A stretch of DNA of 64,000 nt from an uncultured Clostridia bacterium. Lineage in GTDB: Bacteria > Bacillota > Clostridia > Oscillospirales > CAG-272. The position numbers and the translations under genes are program-made. This document shows positions 10,597-18,999 of this stretch, piece by piece. Position 1 is the stretch's first letter, and each line of letters begins with the position of its first letter. Under the pieces are notes generated by a model. That model did no database searches and had not been told where the DNA came from. It was given only the letters and a program-made list of their open reading frames with translations. The stretch spans positions 1 to 64,000 of the forward strand of contig CANRIL010000004.1 of assembly GCA_947630625.1 (NCBI GenBank), written 5' to 3'.

Positions 10597-11144
10597 GAGA
10601 ACTTTTTCCAGTTGATGAAAGCGGGGGCGTTGGCTTTTAGCTCGGATGCAGGGATCACTACGCTGTCGTCCCCAACGGACGCTTCGCCCACGGGCAGAGG
10701 ATTACAGCCGCCGACTACCGCGCCGACCGAATAGAGACCGAACTGATTGCCGCAGTTCTGGCAGATCAAGAGACCGTCCTTGTAAACAAAGTAGGCGTAG
10801 GGCGAACCCGCGCAGGACTGGCAAGTGTTGTACGCAAGCCGCACCTGATCTCCATCCAGCAGCGCGATCAGCTGCATCGATGTACCATCCTGTTCCCAGT
10901 CGATAAAGCTAGGCTGAGCGCTCAGGCTGTCCAGCGGGATCGTCAGGTCGCCTGAGTCTGTCCCGGAATTTGCTGCGGCCTCATTTATCAAGGAGCCCGC
11001 CGAAGCCGCGTTCTCCGTCGGTGAAACCGCAGCTTTCGGAGAGGCCGAACCGCTGCCGCAGGCGGTCAGTATTGCCATAAGCGTCAAGAACGCAAGCATA
11101 AAGAGCATGTTTCTTTTCATTGTGGATTCCTCCTTCATCATCAT
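10593..11144 (-). CDS. DUF2318-like lipoprotein
   Basis: Lipobox LTACGSG; NTCQSCAGSPYAYFVYKDGLLICQNCGNQF metal-binding motif; 4-bp overlap with the downstream HMA-SafE gene. Confidence 0.75.
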   Translation of the reverse strand: MMMKEESTMKRNMLFMLAFLTLMAILTACGSGSASPKAAVSPTENAASAGSLINEAAANSGTDSGDLTIPLDSLSAQPSFIDWEQDGTSMQLIALLDGDQVRLAYNTCQSCAGSPYAYFVYKDGLLICQNCGNQFGLYSVGAVVGGCNPLPVGEASVGDDSVVIPASELKANAPAFINWKKFS

Positions 11145-11185
11145 TTTATCCTATCCCCTTCCATCGGCAGCCTGACTTGTGCGTA

Positions 11186-11350
11186 TCATATCCAGAAAAT
11201 ACCGATGCACGCGTGTGTCGTCGTAAAATACAGCATCACGCCTTCTACCGTCACGGAATGCCGCATGTGAAACGGTTCTTTATTCCACTCGCACAGCAGC
11301 TCCCACGCTTCGCCTTTTGCGGTTTCCTTTGACGATCTGGTCTTTCCTTC
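11186..11350 (-). pseudogene. Fragment of an HD-domain (HDIG) phosphohydrolase
   Basis: Minus-strand reading SSKETAKGEAWELLCEWNKEPFHMRHSVTVEGVMLYF resembles the N-terminus of HD-domain hydrolases; the HD motif itself is missing. Confidence 0.5.
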
Positions 11351-11481
11351 CTTTTCTCTTTTATGTCCGAGAATATGTATATTAAGTCTATCGACATAGT
11401 AAGTATTATATGCAATTTCATCCCATCTGTCAATAGCACCGAATCAAAAAGCAAAGATATTCCCTATTTTTCGGATAGAGG

Positions 11482-11510
11482 TTGACAAAAGGACTGTCGA
11501 GTGATATAAT
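11482..11510 (+). promoter_or_regulatory. Consensus sigma70-type promoter of cysK
   Basis: TTGACA-N17-TATAAT. Confidence 0.85.
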
Positions 11511-11652
11511 GCCTATATATCCGATAGGTTAAATAGCGTATTGGTGGAAAGCTGTTATCGGAACAGCCGATGATGCTGCTGTGAAGTACATCAAATTCAT
11601 CACTGCACGAATATAATATACAACAAACAAAGCCGAGAGGAGCAAAATATCA

Positions 11653-12582
11653 ATGAGAACATATGACAAGATCACCGATTTGATCGGCGGAACGCCGCTT
11701 TTGAAGCTGACGAACTACATCCGGGAAAAGAAACTGGGCGCGACTGTTTACGGCAAGCTGGAATACTTTAATCCCGCTGGCAGCGTCAAGGACAGGATCG
11801 CCAAGGCCATGATCGACGACGCGGAAGCAAAAGGCGTGCTGAAGCCCGACTCGGTTATTATCGAGCCTACCAGCGGCAATACCGGCATTGGACTCTCTGC
11901 CGTTGCAGCTGCAAGAGGATATAAAATCATTCTCACCATGCCGGATACCATGAGTATCGAGCGGCGGAATCTTCTCAAAGCCTACGGCGCAGAACTGGTG
12001 CTGACCGAAGGAGTCAAGGGAATGAAGGGCGCTATCGCCAAAGCGCAGGAACTGGCAAAAGCAACACCGCACAGCTTTATTCCCAGCCAGTTTACCAATC
12101 CCGCAAATCCGGATATCCACCGCAAAACAACCGGCCCGGAAATCTGGGAGGATACCGACGGAAAAGTGGATATCTTTGTTGCGGGCGTCGGCACCGGCGG
12201 AACGGTGACGGGTGTCGGTGAATATCTCAAGTCCAAAAATCCGAATGTTAAAGTTGTTGCCGTGGAACCGGCAGGCTCTCCCGTCCTTTCCAAAGGAACA
12301 GCCGGACCGCATAAGATCCAGGGCATCGGCGCCGGTTTTGTGCCGGATACGCTGAACACAGAGATCTATGACGAGATCATCGCCGTGGAAAATGAGGATG
12401 CTTTCGAAACGGGACGTACATTGGCACGGAAGGAAGGTCTTCTGGTCGGTATTTCTTCGGGCGCCGCGGTTTATGCGGCGACGCAGCTTGCGCTTCGGCC
12501 GGAGAACAAAGGAAAGGTCATTGTCGCTTTGCTGCCGGATACCGGTGAGAGATACCTCTCCACTCCTATGTTTGCAGAGTAA
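11653..12582 (+). CDS. cysK: Cysteine synthase A (O-acetylserine sulfhydrylase)
   Basis: [32 protein letters not shown] and [15 protein letters not shown]. Confidence 0.95.
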   Translation: MRTYDKITDLIGGTPLLKLTNYIREKKLGATVYGKLEYFNPAGSVKDRIAKAMIDDAEAKGVLKPDSVIIEPTSGNTGIGLSAVAAARGYKIILTMPDTMSIERRNLLKAYGAELVLTEGVKGMKGAIAKAQELAKATPHSFIPSQFTNPANPDIHRKTTGPEIWEDTDGKVDIFVAGVGTGGTVTGVGEYLKSKNPNVKVVAVEPAGSPVLSKGTAGPHKIQGIGAGFVPDTLNTEIYDEIIAVENEDAFETGRTLARKEGLLVGISSGAAVYAATQLALRPENKGKVIVALLPDTGERYLSTPMFAE

Positions 12583-12599
12583 ACAAACAAAAAAGAATT

Positions 12600-12637
12600 C
12601 CGCCGCTTTTGTGTCAGGCACGAAAGCGGCGGTGATC
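12600..12637. terminator. Intrinsic terminator between convergent cysK and Rrf2 genes
   Basis: 10-bp perfect stem CCGCCGCTTT...AAAGCGGCGG. Confidence 0.65.
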
Positions 12638-12642
12638 TTTTG

Positions 12643-13080
12643 TCAGATCATATAATTGTCAATGTTTCTCGCATTTTGTTGGTCGATAATATCCTGCAAA
12701 GTAATTCCGTCAAAATATTCGTTTATCACCTTGTATAATCCCTGCCACACGGGAAGTGTCGGACATTCGGCACTGCGTTTGCATTCTTCCGGATTTTTTC
12801 CGACACACGCTACCGGGGCAAAATCTCCCTCTGTCAACCGCAAAATCTCGCCTACCGTATACTTGCCGGGTTCTTTCACGAGCATATATCCGCCTTGTTT
12901 TCCGCGGTTTGTACGCAAAAGGTCTGATCTGTTTAAGATAGGTACGATCTGTTCAAGATATTTCTTTGAGATGTCCTGCCGCTTGGCAATGTCTTTTAAT
13001 GCAATATATCCCTCTTTCCGATGCTCGGCAAGATCAATAAGCATCCGAAGCGCATAGCGGCCTTTTGTTGATATTTTCAT
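12643..13080 (-). CDS. Rrf2-family transcriptional regulator (CymR/IscR-like)
   Basis: MKISTKGRYALRMLIDLAEH...RGKQGGYMLVKEP...CVGKNPEECKRSAEC. Confidence 0.9.
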   Translation of the reverse strand: MKISTKGRYALRMLIDLAEHRKEGYIALKDIAKRQDISKKYLEQIVPILNRSDLLRTNRGKQGGYMLVKEPGKYTVGEILRLTEGDFAPVACVGKNPEECKRSAECPTLPVWQGLYKVINEYFDGITLQDIIDQQNARNIDNYMI

Positions 13081-13110
13081 AAAGAAAGACTCCTTATCAT
13101 CGCATACCTA

Positions 13111-13139
13111 ATAATAACATATATTTAATAGGTTTTCAA
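13111..13139 (-). promoter_or_regulatory. Promoter of the Rrf2 gene
   Basis: Minus strand TTGAAA-N17-TATTAT. Confidence 0.6.
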
Positions 13140-13254
13140 GGGGAATGTTATGAACCCCTCATTTTCTGCGTCCGTATTGACTTTGGAACGGTTATATGAT
13201 ATACCATGTATATAAAGCCTATCAGTAAAGTAAGAAATTAAAAGAGAACCTGCT

Positions 13255-14175
13255 ATGACACTGCAACAGATACATTACGCCATCACGATTGCCGAAAGCG
13301 GCTCATTAAACAAGGCTGCCGAAATTTTATATATTGCACAACCTTCTCTCACCAGCTCCATGCAGGAGCTTGAAAGAGAACTCGGAATTACGATTTTCAA
13401 TCGCAGTGGCCGAGGCGTTACGCTGACAGCCGACGGTATAGAGTTTTTGCAATATGCAAAGCAAATCTACAGTCAGTATGAAGATCTCATTGAAAAATAT
13501 GAGGATCCGAAAACATTGAAAAAGAAATTCGGAGTCTCCACGCAGCACTATTCTTTTGCGGTAAAAGCGTTTGTGGAGCTGGTAAAATCATTTGATACCC
13601 CCTTCTATGAATTCGCCATTCGGGAAACGAAAACAAAAGATGTTATCAGCGATGTCGCGTCTATGAAAAGCGAGATCGGCATTTTATATCTCAGCGATTT
13701 TAACCGTGCTGCGATCAATAAACTTTTGCGTACCGCGGGACTTGAATTTCATCATTTGATCAACTGCAGCGCATATGTTTATTTATGGTCAGGTCATCCG
13801 CTTTCAAAAAAGGAATCCATTCGGTTTGAGGAACTCGCGGATTACCCCTGCCTTTCTTTTGAGCAGGGTGATACCAGTTCGTTTTATTTTGCGGAAGAAA
13901 TTCTAAGCACAAGTGAATATATTCGCACAATTAAAGCAAACGACCGGGCAACGATGTTAAATCTGATGATCGGCCTGAACGGATATACCCTTTGCTCCGG
14001 TATTATCTGCGAAGAACTCAACGGCGATGATTATATTGCCGTACCGTTTGAAGCCGATTCTGTTGAAGAAAACAGTGTGATGGAGATAGGATACATTACT
14101 AGAAAGAACAGTTTGCTGAGCAATATCGGGCAGAAATATATAGAGGAAATAGAAATGTATTTGAAGATAACATAA
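13255..14175 (+). CDS. LysR-family transcriptional regulator
   Basis: N-terminal MTLQQIHYAITIAESGSLNKAAEILYIAQPSLTSSMQELERELG wHTH. Confidence 0.9.
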   Translation: MTLQQIHYAITIAESGSLNKAAEILYIAQPSLTSSMQELERELGITIFNRSGRGVTLTADGIEFLQYAKQIYSQYEDLIEKYEDPKTLKKKFGVSTQHYSFAVKAFVELVKSFDTPFYEFAIRETKTKDVISDVASMKSEIGILYLSDFNRAAINKLLRTAGLEFHHLINCSAYVYLWSGHPLSKKESIRFEELADYPCLSFEQGDTSSFYFAEEILSTSEYIRTIKANDRATMLNLMIGLNGYTLCSGIICEELNGDDYIAVPFEADSVEENSVMEIGYITRKNSLLSNIGQKYIEEIEMYLKIT

Positions 14176-14202
14176 TACCATATCACACATATAGGCTTAA
14201 TC

Positions 14203-14255
14203 TATAACTCGGCATTGACTTTCCGTATTAGACAGAAGGCAGACGCCGAGTTATA
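14203..14255. promoter_or_regulatory. 11-bp perfect inverted repeat in the metY promoter region
   Basis: TATAACTCGGC (14203-14213) and GCCGAGTTATA (14245-14255); the right arm overlaps the -10 hexamer. Confidence 0.7.
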
Positions 14256-14257
14256 AT
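14229..14257 (+). promoter_or_regulatory. Promoter of the uORF-metY transcript
   Basis: TAGACA-N17-TATAAT. Confidence 0.75.
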
Positions 14258-14287
14258 CATATTGTAAACAAAAAGGAGACGAAAACA

Positions 14288-14368
14288 GTGAGAAAAGAAT
14301 CCTGTCGGAGGAATATTTCCTGCATTTCATTTTCCGTGCTGCTGAGCCTTGATCGAATGTGCGGATGA
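14288..14368 (+). CDS. Putative 26-aa leader peptide (uORF) upstream of metY
   Basis: AAGGAG then GTG; translation MRKESCRRNISCISFSVLLSLDRMCG*. Lies just downstream of a consensus promoter. Confidence 0.5.
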   Translation: MRKESCRRNISCISFSVLLSLDRMCG

Positions 14369-14460
14369 GTTCTCTGTCGATCCCAAACATCAACCACGTT
14401 AAAGTTAAAATAAAAATTGAAGCGGCATGACAAGCGGCATTGCCGCAGGAGGATAAAACT

Positions 14461-15765
14461 ATGGGGAACATTCATGATCCTAAGAACTGGAGCTTTGAAA
14501 CCAGACAGTTACATATCGGTCAGGAGAAGGCTGACCCTGCAACCGACGCAAGGGCGGTGCCGATTTACGCGTCCACCTCATTTGTATTTCACAATTCACA
14601 GCACGCGGCAGACAGGTTCGGTCTAAGAGATGCAGGCAACATCTATGGCAGACTGACAAATCCGACACAGGACATTTTTGAGCAGCGTATTGCATCGCTT
14701 GAAGGCGGCACGGCGGCGCTGGCAACCGCCTCCGGTGCAGCGGCGGTCAACTATGCAATCAGCGCGCTTGCGAGAAGCGGCGAACATATCGTTGCGTCTA
14801 AGACAATTTACGGCGGCACATACAATCTGCTGGCGCATACGCTCCCGCTTTCGAGCGGCATCACAACGACTTTTGTCGACCCCGATGAGGACGGCTCCTT
14901 TGAGGCGGCGATCAGGGAAAACACGAAGGCGATCTTCATTGAAACGCTCGGCAACCCGAACTCGAATATCATTGATATTGAAGCTGTCGCCGCTGTGGCT
15001 CACAAGCATGGCATTCCGCTGGTCATTGATTCCACCTTTGCGACCCCGTATCTCATTCGCCCGATCGAATACGGCGCGGATATCGTCGTTCACTCCGCGA
15101 CGAAGTTTATCGGCGGTCACGGAACCGCCATCGGCGGCGTGATCGTGGACGGCGGACATTTTGACTGGAAGGCTTCCGGCAAATATCCGTGGATCTCCGA
15201 GGCGAATCCCAGTTATCACGGCATTTCCTTTGCCGATGCGGTCGGCCCTGCCGCCTTCGTCACATATATCCGCGCAATTTTGCTTCGTGATACGGGCTCG
15301 ACACTTTCACCTTTCCACGCGTTTTTGTTCCTGCAAGGCCTGGAAACCCTCTCCCTGCGTGTAGAGCGTCACGTCGAAAACGCGTTGAAGATCGTGGAAT
15401 ATCTCGATCATCATCCGCAGGTGGAAGCGGTGCATCATCCCTCTCTCGAAAGCGAACCGAGCCACAAGCTGTATCGGAAATACTTCCCGAACGGGGCGGG
15501 ATCAATCTTTACTTTTGAAGTCAAGGGGAACGCTGCGACAGCGCAAAAGTTCATTGACAATCTCGCGATCTTCTCTCTGCTAGCCAACGTCGCCGACGTA
15601 AAGTCTTTGGTGATACATCCGGCCAGCACGACCCATTCGCAGCTTACCGAAGACGAGCTGCTGGATCAGGGCATCAAGCCGAATACCATCCGCCTGTCCA
15701 TCGGCACGGAAGATGTAAAGGATTTGATCGCAGCCATCGACGAAGCGTTCAAGGCAATCGAGTAA
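14461..15765 (+). CDS. metY: O-acetylhomoserine aminocarboxypropyltransferase (sulfhydrylase)
   Basis: Cys/Met metabolism PLP enzyme: FETRQLHIGQEKADPATDARAVPIYASTSFVF and DIVVHSATKFIGGHGTAIGGVIVDGG. RBS aggagg before ATG 14461. Confidence 0.92.
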   Translation: MGNIHDPKNWSFETRQLHIGQEKADPATDARAVPIYASTSFVFHNSQHAADRFGLRDAGNIYGRLTNPTQDIFEQRIASLEGGTAALATASGAAAVNYAISALARSGEHIVASKTIYGGTYNLLAHTLPLSSGITTTFVDPDEDGSFEAAIRENTKAIFIETLGNPNSNIIDIEAVAAVAHKHGIPLVIDSTFATPYLIRPIEYGADIVVHSATKFIGGHGTAIGGVIVDGGHFDWKASGKYPWISEANPSYHGISFADAVGPAAFVTYIRAILLRDTGSTLSPFHAFLFLQGLETLSLRVERHVENALKIVEYLDHHPQVEAVHHPSLESEPSHKLYRKYFPNGAGSIFTFEVKGNAATAQKFIDNLAIFSLLANVADVKSLVIHPASTTHSQLTEDELLDQGIKPNTIRLSIGTEDVKDLIAAIDEAFKAIE

Positions 15766-15872
15766 AATGCTCTGAAATGCGCCGGACTTTCAAGCGAAGA
15801 AGCGGCAGAACAGAGCGAAATAATCTGTACTGCCGCAAACAAAGACTTATTTAACATCCTTTAAGAAAACAA

Positions 15873-15920
15873 CAAACCCGAACGTTTCACCAATAGTTAA
15901 AACGTTCGGGTTTGAATGCT
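15873..15920. terminator. Intrinsic terminator between metY and tRNA-Leu
   Basis: 15-bp perfect stem CAAACCCGAACGTTT...AAACGTTCGGGTTTG. Confidence 0.75.
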
Positions 15921-15924
15921 TTAA

Positions 15925-16008
15925 TGCGGGTAAAAGGACTTGAACCTTCATGAAGTTGCCCTCACTAGAACCTGAATCTAGCGCGTCTGCCAATTCCGCC
16001 ATACCCGC
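15925..16008 (-). tRNA. tRNA-Leu (anticodon CAG)
   Basis: Reverse complement GCGGGTATGGCGGAATTGGCAGACGCGCTAGATTCAGGTTCTAGT...GGTTCAAGTCCTTTTACCCGCA folds as class II tRNA-Leu; anticodon loop TTCAGGT. Confidence 0.93.
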
Positions 16009-16019
16009 GAACTTTGTGA

Positions 16020-16130
16020 GCGGGTATGGTGGAATACTTGCACCAACTTGTTGGTGCTCACATACCCGCGAATTCTATGAGCGGGTGTGGCGAAATTTTT
16101 GCACCAGCTTGCTGGTGCCCACATACCCGC
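16020..16130. repeat. Two tandem 50-bp palindromic units (61-bp period) in the leader of tRNA-Leu(CAG)
   Basis: Units 16020-16069 and 16081-16130. Outer stem GCGGGTRTGG/CATACCCGC, inner stem GCACCARC/GYTGGTGC, 11-bp spacers starting GAA. Confidence 0.85.
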
Positions 16131-16162
16131 GAATGTTACGTCGGTTTTATCCGACGCGTGAT

Positions 16163-16191
16163 ATTATACACTATTCCGCCCGATTTGTAAA
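16163..16191 (-). promoter_or_regulatory. Promoter for tRNA-Leu(CAG)
   Basis: Minus strand TTTACA-N17-TATAAT. Confidence 0.75.
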
Positions 16192-16401
16192 CCCCTTTTT
16201 TCAAAAAAATCAAAATCGAACGTCCAGTCATCGCTCGCAGCGTGCCGGGACAGTCTGCGACTGTCCCATACATGCCGTTATTGCAGCGCAGGCTGCATTC
16301 AGCATCTCGCCTTACATCCTTGCGCCGTAAATAGGGGAAACTTCCCCCGGAAGCTTCCCCTGCAAAAAATCATTATTTATAAACCGTCACCGAACGGGTC
16401 A

Positions 16402-18084
16402 TCAGAACAGCCCCGTTATCTTTCCCGTGTCGTCGACATCAATGCGCTCGGCGGCAGGGGACTTCGGGAGCCCCGGCATTGTGAGTATATCACCGGTGAG
16501 AACGACGATGAATCCCGCGCCCGCGGAAACCTTGACATTCTTGACAGTGACCGTGAAATGCTCTGGCGCGCCGAGCTTTGTCGGGTCGTCGGAGAAGCTG
16601 TACTGCGTCTTCGCTATGCACACAGGCATCCCGCCGAAGCCGAGCTTCGTCAGCTCGTCTATCTGCTTTTTCGCTGCGGGAAGAATGCTCACGCCGTCCC
16701 CTCCGTAAATGCGGCGGACAACAGCCTCGATCTTTTCCTCGATGCTCGCGTCAAGCTGATATGAGAACGAAAACTCTTCCTTTACTTCCCCTTCCTCGCA
16801 GAGGCGGACGACCTCGCGCGCCAGCGCTTCGCCACCCGCGCCGCCGTTCTCCCAAACGGTCGAGAGCACCGCATTGACGCCGAGCTCTGCGCACTTTTCA
16901 ATTATAAACTTAATTTCCGCATCCGTGTCTGTCGGGAAACGGTTGACCGCGACGACACACGGGAGATGGTAAACGTTTTTGATGTTCGAGACGTGGCGCA
17001 GCAGGTTCGGTATTCCTCTTTCGAGCGCCGCGAGATCCTCCGTCGCAAGCTCTGTCTTTGCGAGCCCGCCGTGCATTTTGAGCGCGCGGATTGTCGCAAC
17101 GACGACAACGGCGTCCGGCACAAGTCCCGCCGCGCGGCACTTGATATCGAGGAATTTCTCGGCTCCGAGGTCAGCGCCGAAGCCTGCCTCAGTGACCGTA
17201 TAATCGCCGAGCTTGAGCGCCGTCTTCGTCGCGATCACGGAGTTGCAGCCGTGCGCGATGTTCGCGAACGGTCCGCCGTGGACGAACGCGGGCGTTCCCT
17301 CAAGCGTCTGCACAAGATTCGGCTTTATCGCGTCGCGCAGAAGCGCCGTCATCGCGCCGACCGCGTTGAGCTGTCCCGCCGTGACAGGCTCGCCGCCGTA
17401 TGTATACGCGACTATCATCCGCGAGAGGCGCGCTTTCAGGTCGGAGATGGACTCGGCAAGGCAGAAGACCGCCATTATCTCGGTCGCGACCGTTATATCA
17501 AATCCGTCCTCGCGCGGCATTCCGTTCGCCTTGCCGCCAAGCCCGTCGACGATGAAGCGAAGCTGACGGTCGTTCATATCGACGCAGCGACGCCACGTGA
17601 TGCGGCGCGGATCAATTCCGAGAGAGTTGCCCTGCTGGATGTGGTTGTCTATCATCGCGGCGAGCAGGTTGTTAGCCGCACCTATTGCGTGAAAATCTCC
17701 GGTAAAGTGAAGGTTGATGTCCTCCATCGGTACGACCTGAGCGTATCCGCCGCCGGCAGCGCCGCCCTTGACGCCGAACACGGGACCGAGCGACGGCTCA
17801 CGGAGCGCGACCGTCACCTTTTTCCCTATTCTTGAAAGCCCGTCCGAAAGTCCTATCGTCGTCGTTGTCTTTCCCTCTCCGGCGGGAGTCGGCGTGATCG
17901 CCGTCACGAGGATGAGCTTTCCGTTTTTAAGATCATCCCGGTTCATAATGTCAGCTGACACCTTCGCCTTGTATCTTCCGTACTGCTCGATGTCCTCCTC
18001 GCGTATGCCCGCTTTCGCAGCGATCTCTGTGATCGGTCTTAATTCACAGCTCTGAGCGATTTCAATATCTGTCTTGTAAGCCAT
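16402..18084 (-). CDS. fhs: Formate--tetrahydrofolate ligase
   Basis: [43 protein letters not shown] and [11 protein letters not shown]. Confidence 0.96.
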   Translation of the reverse strand: MAYKTDIEIAQSCELRPITEIAAKAGIREEDIEQYGRYKAKVSADIMNRDDLKNGKLILVTAITPTPAGEGKTTTTIGLSDGLSRIGKKVTVALREPSLGPVFGVKGGAAGGGYAQVVPMEDINLHFTGDFHAIGAANNLLAAMIDNHIQQGNSLGIDPRRITWRRCVDMNDRQLRFIVDGLGGKANGMPREDGFDITVATEIMAVFCLAESISDLKARLSRMIVAYTYGGEPVTAGQLNAVGAMTALLRDAIKPNLVQTLEGTPAFVHGGPFANIAHGCNSVIATKTALKLGDYTVTEAGFGADLGAEKFLDIKCRAAGLVPDAVVVVATIRALKMHGGLAKTELATEDLAALERGIPNLLRHVSNIKNVYHLPCVVAVNRFPTDTDAEIKFIIEKCAELGVNAVLSTVWENGGAGGEALAREVVRLCEEGEVKEEFSFSYQLDASIEEKIEAVVRRIYGGDGVSILPAAKKQIDELTKLGFGGMPVCIAKTQYSFSDDPTKLGAPEHFTVTVKNVKVSAGAGFIVVLTGDILTMPGLPKSPAAERIDVDDTGKITGLF

Positions 18085-18146
18085 TGCCGTTCCCCTTTCG
18101 TTGTCCGAAATCGGTTCTGATTTTTATTTTCTATTCTTATAAAGTC

Positions 18147-18686
18147 TTAGAGCGCATACTGCATATAAATTTCACCGTCGAGCGTCTTCCAAAAGAAGCC
18201 CCCGTCCGTGAGCGTCATGTACCCGCGCTTTGAGCTCCCCTTCGGTATCGACACCGAGCCCGGATTCATGTATATGAAGTCGCCGTGGTCGGCGCACTTC
18301 GGTATATGCGTGTGCCCGGTCAGAAGGATGTCGCCGTTTTTGTGCGGAGGCGGCGCGTCTTCGCTTGCGTGATGTCCGTGCGTCGCGTATACGAGTCTGT
18401 CCCCCGCGAACAGCAGGACGGACTCCGCCGTTATCGGGAAATCGAGCACCATGCCGTCGACCTCAGAGTCGCAGTTGCCGCGGACGCAGACTATATCGTC
18501 CTTTATCCCGTTCAGCATTTCGGCGACCGTCTTCGGATCATAGCAGCGGCGCGGATTGCGCGGCCCATGATAGAGTATGTCGCCGAGAAGAAGCAGCCTG
18601 TCGGCTCCCTCGCGCGCGTATGCGTCAAGCAGCTGCCCGCAATATTTCGCCGAACCGTGTATGTCGGACGCGATCATTAAATTCAT
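18147..18686 (-). CDS. yfcE: YfcE-type metallophosphoesterase
   Basis: MNLMIASDIHGSAKY...LLLGDILYHGPRNP...RGNCDSEVD...THGHHA...GHTHIPKC...NPGSVSIPKG. Confidence 0.85.
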   Translation of the reverse strand: MNLMIASDIHGSAKYCGQLLDAYAREGADRLLLLGDILYHGPRNPRRCYDPKTVAEMLNGIKDDIVCVRGNCDSEVDGMVLDFPITAESVLLFAGDRLVYATHGHHASEDAPPPHKNGDILLTGHTHIPKCADHGDFIYMNPGSVSIPKGSSKRGYMTLTDGGFFWKTLDGEIYMQYAL

Positions 18687-18796
18687 AGCTTTTCCCTGTC
18701 TTTTCCCGAAATATTCGATCATGACGGTTTCCACACATCCATCATACCATAAATCACCGCCCATATCAAGCACGATATTGTCGCGTTAACGCCAAT

Positions 18797-18822
18797 AAAA
18801 CGCGCGCGGACGCGCGTTTTTT
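18797..18822. terminator. GC-rich hairpin with poly-T, likely terminator
   Basis: AAAACGCGCG...CGCGCGTTTTTT. Confidence 0.5.
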
Positions 18823-18943
18823 CGGTTATTTTGCAGTAATGCGGATCATACCGACGATGCCGACGGCACCGACAAGTTTATATTTTTTGTATGCGTCCCG
18901 CGCAATACAAAAGCGAGCGGCTGACACCCGTGCGCATCAAAAA

Positions 18944-18982
18944 ACAAAACTCCGGAGGATATATCATCCCTCGGAGTTTTGC
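18944..18982 (-). terminator. Terminator of the CotF-like gene
   Basis: Minus-strand stem CAAAACTCCGA.../...TCCGGAGTTTTG followed by T-rich sequence. Confidence 0.55.
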
Positions 18983-18999
18983 TTTACTTTATGCGGTTT

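Noticed and set aside
11529-11652. Cys leader peptide before cysK (GTG GAA AGC TGT TAT CGG AAC AGC CGA TGA = MESCYRNSR*)
   Set aside because: It loosely echoes the ESCRRN of the metY uORF but lacks a Shine-Dalgarno sequence and is only 9 codons; likely chance.
11650-12621. Antisense 323-aa ORF opposite cysK
   Set aside because: cysK on the plus strand is unambiguous; the antisense product has random-like composition.
16966-17835. 289-aa plus-strand ORF opposite fhs
   Set aside because: Arg-rich shadow ORF; fhs is clearly the coding strand.
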